The translations under genes and the position numbers were made by a program. Below are positions 57,473 to 64,000 of a stretch of DNA of 64,000 bases, one piece after another; within the stretch, counting starts at the first letter, position 1, and every line of letters starts with the position of its first letter. Origin of the DNA: Cherax quadricarinatus (taxonomy: Eukaryota > Arthropoda > Malacostraca > Decapoda > Parastacidae); contig NC_091383.1 of NCBI RefSeq assembly GCF_038502225.1, forward strand, positions 1,196,001-1,260,000, written 5' to 3'. The notes under the pieces are model-generated. The model searched no databases, had not been told where the DNA came from, and saw nothing but the letters and a program-made list of their open reading frames with translations.

Positions 57473-58485
57473 CTTCTTCTTCTTCTTCTTCTTCTTCTTC
57501 TTCTTCTTCTTCTTCTTCTTCTTCTTCTTCTTCTTCTTCTTCTTCCTCTTGTTCTTGTTCTTCTTGTTCTTCTTGTTCTTCTTCTTGTTCTTCTTGTTCT
57601 TCTTGTTCTTTTTCTTGTTCTTCTTGTTCTTCGTCTTGTTCTTCTTCTTGTTCTTCTTGTTCTTCTTCTTCTTGTTCTTCTTGATCTTCTTCTTCTTGTT
57701 CTTCTTGTTCTTCTTGTTCTTGTTCTTGTTCTTCTTCTTCTTGTTCTTCTTGTTCGTCTTCTTGTTCTTCTTGTTCTTCTTCTTGTTCTTCTTGTTCTTC
57801 TTCTTGTTCTTCTTGTTCTTCTTCTTGTTCTTCTTCTTGTTCTTCTTGTTCTTCTTGTTCTTCTTGTTCTTGTTCTTCTTCTTGTTCTTCTTCTTGTTCT
57901 TCTTGTTCTTCTTGTTCTTCTTCTCGTTCTTCTTCTTGTTCTTCTTGTTCTTCTTCTTCTTCTTCTTGTTCTTCTTGTTCTTCTTCTTTTTGTTCTTCTT
58001 GTTCTTCTTGTTCTTCTTCTCGTTCTTCTTGTTCTTCTTGTTCTTTTTCTTGTTCTTTTTGTTGTTCTTCTTGTTCTTCTTGCTCTTCTTCTTGTTCCTT
58101 TTCTTGTTCTTCTTGCTCTTCTTTTCGTTCTTCTTCTTGTTCTTCTTGTTCTTTTTGTTCTTTTTGTTCTTCTTCTTGTTCTTCTTCTTGTTCTTTTTCT
58201 TGTTCTTCTTGTTCTTCTTGTTCTTGTTCTTGCTCTTCTTCTTGTTCTTCTTCTTGTTCTTTTTCTTGTTCTTCTTCTTGTTCTTCTTGTTTTTCTTCTT
58301 GTTTTTCTTCTTGTTCTTCTTCTTGTTCTTCTTGTTCTTCTTGTTCTTCTTCTTGTTCTTCTTGTTTTTCTTCTTGTTCTTCTTATTGTTCTTCTTCTTG
58401 TTCTTCTTCTTGTTTTTCTTCTTGTTCTTCTTCTTGTTCTTCTTCTTGTTTTTCTTCTTGTTCTTCTTGTTCTTCTTCTTGAAGA
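55960..58485. repeat. 2.5-kb TTC/TTG composite microsatellite tract
   Basis: The + strand is composed almost entirely of TTC and TTG triplets, with rare ATT and TTT. Pure (TTC)n runs lie around 56990-57295 and 57470-57545, pure (TTG)n around 57375-57470 and 56950-56980, and alternating TTCTTCTTG elsewhere. The triplet phase is held over very long distances, so both strands show giant low-complexity frames (Phe/Leu on +, Lys/Asn or Arg/Thr on -), which are not genes. Confidence 0.95.
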
Positions 58486-58589
58486 ATAAAAGGAACATAG
58501 AAGAATAAAACTTGTGACGATATTTCGATGCAACACGAACCATTATCTAGACACGAAAGAACACGAAGACGAGGAAGCAGACTGTACAC

Positions 58590-61500
58590 GAGAGGTGGTG
58601 GGGCCAGGACTGGTAGAACGAGAGGTGGCGGGGCCAGGACTGGTAGAACGAGAGGTGGTGGGGCCAGGACTGGTAGAACGAGAGGTGGCGGGGCCAGGAC
58701 TGGTAGAACGAGAGGTGGTGGGGCCAGGACTGGTAGAACGAGAGGTGGTGGGGCCAGGACTGGTAGAACGAGAGGTGGTGGGGCCAGGACTGGTAGAACG
58801 AGAGGTGGTGGGGCCAGGACTGGTAGAACGAGAGGTGGTGGGGCCAGGACTGGTAGAACGAGAGGTGGTGGGGCCAGGACTGGTAGAACGAGAGGTGGTG
58901 GGGCCAGGACTGGTAGAACGAGAGGTGGTGGGGCCAGGACTGGTAGAACGAGAGGTGGTGGGGCCAGGACTGGTAGAACGAGAGGTGATGGGGCCAGGAC
59001 TGGTAGAACGAGAGGTGGTGGGGCCAGGACTGGTAGAACGAGAGGTGGCGGGGCCAGGGCTGGTAGAACGAGAGGTGGTGGGGCCAGGACTGGTAGAACG
59101 AGAGGTGGCGGGGCCAGGACTGGTAGAACGAGAGGTGGTGGGGCCAGGACTGGTAGAACGAGAGGTGGCGGGGCCAGGACTGGTAGAACGAGAGGTGGTG
59201 GGGCCAGGACTGGTAGAACGAGAGGTGGTGGGGCCAGGACTGGTAGAACGAGAGGTGGTGGGGCCAGGACTGGTAGAACGAGAGGTGGTGGGGCCAGGAC
59301 TGGTAGAACGAGAGGTGGTGGGGCCAGGACTGGTAGAACGAGAGGTGGTGGGGCCAGGACTGGTAGAACGAGAGGTGGTGGGGCCAGGACTGGTAGAACG
59401 AGAGGTGGTGGGGCCAGGACTGGTAGAACGAGAGGTGGTGGGGCCAGGACTGGTAGAACGAGAGGTGGTGGGGCCAGGACTGGTAGAACGAGAGGTGGTG
59501 GGGCCAGGACTGGTAGAACGAGAGGTGGTGGGGCCAGGACTGGTAGAACGAGAGGTGGTGGGGCCAGGACTGGTAGAACGAGAGGTGGTGGGGCCAGGAC
59601 TGGTAGAACGAGAGGTGGTGGGGCCAGGACTGGTAGAACGAGAGGTGGTGGGGCCAGGACTGGTAGAACGAGAGGTGGTGGGGCCAGGACTGGTAGAACG
59701 AGAGGTGGTGGGGCCAGGACTGGTAGAACGAGAGGTGGCGGGGCCAGGACTGGTAGAACGAGAGGTGGTGGGGCCAGGACTGGTAGAACGAGAGGTGGTG
59801 GGGCCAGGACTGGTAGAACGAGAGGTGGTGGGGCCAGGACTGGTAGAACGAGAGGTGGCGGGGCCAGGACTGGTAGAACGAGAGGTGGTGGGGCCAGGAC
59901 TGGTAGAACGAGAGGTGGTGGGGCCAGGACTGGTAGAACGAGAGGTGGTGGGGCCAGGACTGGTAGAACGAGAGGTGGTGGGGCCAGGACTGGTAGAACG
60001 AGAGGTGGTGGGGCCAGGACTGGTAGAACGAGAGGTGGTGGGGCCAGGACTGGTAGAACGAGAGGTGGTGGGGCCAGGACTGGTAGAACGAGAGGTGGTG
60101 GGGCCAGGACTGGTAGAACGAGAGGTGGTGGGGCCAGGACTGGTAGAACGAGAGGTGGTGGGGCCAGGACTGGTAGAACGAGAGGTGGCGGGGCCAGGAC
60201 TGGTAGAACGAGAGGTGGTGGGGCCAGGACTGGTAGAACGAGAGGTGGTGGGGCCAGGACTGGTAGAACGAGAGGTGGTGGGGCCAGGACTGGTAGAACG
60301 AGAGGTGGCGGGGCCAGGACTGGTAGAACGAGAGGTGGTGGGGCCAGGACTGGTAGAACGAGAGGTGGTGGGGCCAGGACTGGTAGAACGAGAGGTGGTG
60401 GGGCCAGGACTGGTAGAACGAGAGGTGGCGGGGCCAGGACTGGTAGAACGAGAGGTGGTGGGGCCAGGACTGGTAGAACGAGAGGTGGTGGGGCCAGGAC
60501 TGGTAGAACGAGAGGTGGTGGGGCCAGGACTGGTAGAACGAGAGGTGGTGGGGCCAGGACTGGTAGAACGAGAGGTGGTGGGGCCAGGACTGGTAGAACG
60601 AGAGGTGGTGGGGCCAGGACTGGTAGAACGAGAGGTGGTGGGGCCAGGACTGGTAGAACGAGAGGTGGTGGGGCCAGGACTGGTAGAACGAGAGGTGGTG
60701 GGGCCAGGACTGGTAGAACGAGAGGTGGTGGGGCCAGGACTGGTAGAACGAGAGGTGGTGGGGCCAGGACTGGTAGAACGAGAGGTGGTGGGGCCAGGAC
60801 TGGTAGAACGAGAGGTGGTGGGGCCAGGACTGGTAGAACGAGAGGTGGTGGGGCCAGGACTGGTAGAACGAGAGGTGGTGGGGCCAGGACTGGTAGAACG
60901 AGAGGTGGTGGGGCCAGGACTGGTAGAACGAGAGGTGGCAGGGCCAGGACTGGTAGAACGAGAGGTGGTGGGGCCAGGACTGGTAGAACGAGAGGTGGTG
61001 GGGCCAGGACTGGTAGAACGAGAGGTGGTGGGGCCAGGACTGGTAGAACGAGAGGTGGCGGGGCCAGGACTGGTAGAACGAGAGGTGGTGGGGCCAGGAC
61101 TGGTAGAACGAGAGGTGGTGGGGCCAGGACTGGTAGAACGAGAGGTGGTGGGGCCAGGACTGGTAGAACGAGAGGTGGCGGGGCCAGGACTGGTAGAACG
61201 AGAGGTGGTGGGGCCAGGACTGGTAGAACGAGAGGTGGTGGGGCCAGGACTGGTAGAACGAGAGGTGGTGGGGCCAGGACTGGTAGAACGAGAGGTGGTG
61301 GGGCCAGGACTGGTAGAACGAGAGGTGGTGGGGCCAGGACTGGTAGAACGAGAGGTGGTGGGGCCAGGACTGGTAGAACGAGAGGTGGTGGGGCCAGGAC
61401 TGGTAGAACGAGAGGTGGTGGGGCCAGGACTGGTAGAACGAGAGGTGATGGGGCCAGGACTGGTAGAACGAGAGGTGGTGGGGCCAGGACTGGTAGAACG

Positions 61501-62045
61501 AGAGGTGGCGGGGCCAGGGCTGGTAGAACGAGAGGTGGTGGGGCCAGGACTGGTAGAACGAGAGGTGGCGGGGCCAGGACTGGTAGAACGAGAGGTGGTG
61601 GGGCCAGGACTGGTAGAACGAGAGGTGGCGGGGCCAGGACTGGTAGAACGAGAGGTGGTGGGGCCAGGACTGGTAGAACGAGAGGTGGTGGGGCCAGGAC
61701 TGGTAGAACGATAGGTGGTGGGGCCAGGACTGGTAGAACGAGAGGTGGTGGGGCCAGGACTGGTAGAACGAGAAGTGGTGGGGCCAGGACTGGTAGAACG
61801 AGAGGTGGTGGGGCCAGGACTGGTAGAACGAGAGGTGGTGGGGCCAGGACTGGTAGAACGAGAGGTGGTGGGGCCAGGACTGGTAGAACGAGAGGTGGTG
61901 GGGCCAGGACTGGTAGAACGAGAGTTGGTGGGGCCAGGACTGGTAGAACGAGAGGTGGTGGGGCCAGGACTGGTAGAACGAGAGGTGGTGGGGCCAGGAC
62001 TGGTAGAACGACAGGTGGCGGGGCCAGGACTGGTAGAACGAGAGG
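58590..62045. repeat. 30-bp G-rich minisatellite, 115 copies without visible indel
   Basis: The unit is GGTGGTGGGGCCAGGACTGG followed by TAGAACGAGA. Register is exact from first to last unit, and differences are single substitutions (GGCGG, GATGG, AGGGC). The period is a multiple of 3, so five overlapping frames of 115-1372 codons arise, including an RGGGARTGRT decapeptide on + and VLPVLAPPPL on -. I regard these as repeat by-products. Confidence 0.96.
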
Positions 62046-62120
62046 AGGGAACAGTATTGTAGTGGTAGTAGTAGTAGTAGTAGTGGTGGTAGTGATAGTA
62101 GTATTGGTAGTAGAAAAGTA
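62046..62120. repeat. (GTA/GTG)n microsatellite
   Basis: Imperfect GTA and GTG triplets follow the 30-bp array. Confidence 0.85.
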
Positions 62121-62308
62121 GTGGAACAGTGGTAGTGGAACAGTGGTAGTGGAACAGTGGTAGTGGAACAGTGGTAGTGGAACAGTGGTAGTGGAAGAGT
62201 GGTAGTGGAACAGTGGTAGTGGAACAGTGGTAGTGGAACAGTGGTAGTGGAAGAGTGGTAGTGGAACAGTGGTAGTGGAACAGTGGTAGTGGAACAGTGG
62301 TAGTGCTA
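62118..62308. repeat. 14-bp minisatellite, about 13 copies
   Basis: The unit is GTGGAACAGTGGTA with occasional GAAGAG variants. Confidence 0.93.
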
Positions 62309-62344
62309 GTGAAAAAGGGGTCAGAGGGTGGAGACTCAGGAAAC

Positions 62345-62405
62345 AGATAGTACTACTAGTAGTAGTAGTAGTACTAGTAGTAGTAGTAGTGCTAGTAGTA
62401 GTAGC
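62345..62405. repeat. (AGT)n microsatellite
   Basis: AGT units with ACT inversions (GTACTAGTAG) form short palindromes. Confidence 0.85.
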
Positions 62406-62814
62406 AGGAAAGGGTAGTCTAAGAACAAGAGAAAAGAGAGTACTGTGGGAGAGCTCAAGGCCCCATGAGGGTTTGACGAACTCCCACAGGACACAACCCA
62501 CTTAGGCAGAATCCAGGAAAGTCAAAGATCAGGTCAAGTCTGGAGCATCTGACAATGTAATGGGAAAGGAAGGCGTCTGCAAAGACAAAGCCACGACTAA
62601 GATTTATATTAGGAAAGTTGTATAAGTAATGATTCAACAAGTCGGCGTCTGTGAAGGCTAGAAGAAGGGTAGACAGTTTTGGCAGAGGACCAGTCAATAG
62701 CATGTCTGTGATCTGTAACATGATGGACCAGTTAATAACATAACTGTGATCACTAACATGACAGAGAAGAACGTTACTGGTGTCCACAAGGCTAAGACTT
62801 CTTTTGTGTAAGTA
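62406..62814. other. Non-repetitive spacer, possible degenerate element
   Basis: A - strand frame (62928-62455) reads NHYLYNFPNINLSRGFVFAD and a Cys-containing end but matches no family I can name. It starts in a dispersed repeat, so it is unlikely to be a gene. Confidence 0.3.
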
Positions 62815-62955
62815 AGTAAGTAAGTAAGTAAGTTTATTCAGGTATACACAAATACAGTTACATAGAATTATCATACATAGCAGCATATGTGTAGAGAACC
62901 TGGGATAACACAAAAATGTCAGACACACTGACTTATTTCCATTGTGGTCCTTTTA
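62815..62955. mobile_element. Dispersed repeat beginning with (AAGT)n
   Basis: Six AAGT units lead into TTTATTCAGGTATACACAAA and CATAGCAGCATATGTGTAGA and end in GACTTATTTCCATTGTGGTC. The end is also part of the SINE tail near 4046-4070. Confidence 0.6.
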
Positions 62956-63034
62956 CCTTATTATTATAATATAAAGGTTATAATATTTTCTTATTATTCT
63001 ATAATGAAGATAACATCTTATTATCATACTAAAA

Positions 63035-63192
63035 AGACTATCTACTACACGAGGGTCATTAAGACTATCTACTACACGAGGGTCATTAAGACTATCTACT
63101 ACACGAGGGTCATTAAGACTATCTACTACACGAGGGTCATTAAGACTATCTACTACACGAGGGTCATTAAGACTATCTACTACACGAGGGTA
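63035..63192. repeat. 27-bp minisatellite, about 6 copies
   Basis: The unit is CTACTACACGAGGGTCATTA plus AGACTAT. It is the core half of the 52-bp unit at 47733-49847. Confidence 0.94.
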
Positions 63193-63955
63193 GTTCTTAA
63201 AGTCTGTCAGAAAGAGAGTTGCTCGAAATTATTGAAGGGACAAGAGGAGGCAGGAAATGGAGTAGACTCCGGAAGCGTCAGTAGGAAAAGGAGGAGAGAA
63301 ACGAACTAGATTACTAAGAATTATGAAGAAAAATAATTTTGATGTCTAAGGAACGGAGAGAGTTGTTGAGATTAGGAAGACTGGAGATACAGGGAAGGCA
63401 GAAAATAGGAGACTTCACGGGAGTAGAGAGTTTGGTGAGAAGAAAATCCGTTTAGCATGTGAGAATAGGCAGAGTTTATGAAATGGGAAGTGTAGCCAAG
63501 ACGAGAGAACGAACTGTAAAGAGTGGAATTTCCCGAGTCAACGAACTAAGGGTCACAAATGCGAATGGAGAAATGGGGAGAAATAAGAGAGAGAGAGATA
63601 ATAACACTTCTTGACAGAGAGAGCATGGTAAGAAAAGTAATAAGTGTACATGATACCGTGCATAGGGTTACGATAGACCGACAAAGAGAAGCAGCAGTAG
63701 TAGTAGTAGTAGTAGCAGTAATAGTAGTGGTCACTCTTGTAAGAAGTTATATCAGTTTCAGAGGCTATTTACTCTAAATAGAATATCCAGCAATGCCTAC
63801 TCATTCCCATCGTTCCTAGATTTCTTCTAACACTGTTCCTCACCTCAAAACTCCACTGACACTACACTAGTAGCGAAGCTTCATCCACTGGTGGCATGTA
63901 ATCTCCACGTCCTTACCACTTGCTACCCACCTGGAAAGACTTGATATCCCTTCTG
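63193..63955. other. Purine-rich sequence without a recognised gene
   Basis: AG-rich sequence has a short (GTA)n at 63693-63715. Frames are short and carry no domain that I recognise. Confidence 0.45.
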
Positions 63956-64000
63956 TTAGTTTCGTCTCAGTGAGTGCTATCATATCCAGCCCCACCTCTC
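63880..64000 (-). pseudogene. Possible LINE endonuclease fragment at the window edge
   Basis: On the - strand the terminal bases read GLDMIALTETKLTEG. The IALTETKL pattern resembles the conserved Leu-x-Glu-Thr segment of LINE endonucleases. It decays quickly into the window. Weak call. Confidence 0.3.

Noticed and set aside
55982..58508. Phe/Leu-rich membrane-protein-like frame over the TTC tract
   Set aside because: Pure codon repetition of TTC/CTT with no initiation context. All three phases on + give low-complexity frames.
52379..58543. 2054-codon - strand frame joining Lys/Asn-rich and Cys/Ile/Tyr-rich parts
   Set aside because: It crosses three unrelated repeat tracts and a LINE remnant, so it is chance read-through.
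58383..62501. 1372-codon - strand and 1197-codon + strand frames (proline-rich or RGG-like repeats)
   Set aside because: Several frames over the same 30-bp array are equally open. There is no non-repeat domain or splice evidence. The RGG resemblance follows from GGTGGTGGG sequence.

Overview
This is a eukaryotic nuclear window, most likely from a decapod crustacean. The evidence is spliced coding exons with GT-AG introns, tRNA-headed SINEs and degenerate LINE and LTR retrotransposons of types I recognise from crayfish and lobster genomes, and very high tandem-repeat content. The species assignment rests on family recognition from memory and was not searched. By my tally about 45 kb of the 64 kb is tandem repeat, in more than 20 arrays with periods of 14 to 57 bp plus AT, TAA and TTC microsatellites. 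Almost all of the very long open frames are by-products of stop-free repeat units and are not annotated as genes.

One host gene is visible: the 3' part of a TTLL3/TTLL8-like tubulin (mono)glycylase on the + strand. Four exons (452-607, 8848-8945, 14329-14441, 15798-16340) join in phase and encode 302 residues, comprising the C-terminal end of the ATP-grasp catalytic domain, the conserved segment after it and a basic/serine-rich tail. The introns hold five large minisatellites, several SINEs and fold-back elements. The 5' exons lie upstream of the window.

Layout: 1-16340, TTLL3-like exons and repeat-packed introns. 16596-21442, a 57-bp array. 21450-23600, a LINE-like remnant, a 14-bp array and a T-rich array. 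23872-29680, a 27-bp array of over 200 copies. 29834-30816, an 18-bp array. 30817-37975, a decayed retrotransposon nest: an antisense LINE ORF1 with zinc knuckles abutting a + strand Ty3/gypsy-type pol that carries frameshifts, a catalytic substitution in RNase H and a LINE 3' end inserted in integrase. 37975-40616, two arrays, each related to one seen earlier. 40718-47690, a 16-bp array split by a probable solo LTR. 47733-51430, 52-bp and 22-bp arrays. 51440-52090, spacer with a SINE. 52098-58485, AT, 32-bp and TTC/TTG arrays. 58590-62045, a 30-bp array with no visible indel. 62046-64000, small arrays and degenerate repeats.

The most interesting signals are mechanistic. (1) Three tRNA-SINE copies have a fold-back (self-inverted) end, each with a different turn-around point and each flanked by 12-14 bp direct repeats, which suggests self-primed snap-back retroposition. 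(2) Several minisatellites can be traced to dispersed repeats whose flanks are still in place. (3) Arrays at distant positions share core units. (4) Higher-order duplications inside arrays record stepwise growth, in one case tagged by a piece of an inserted LTR. I found no complete new protein system.
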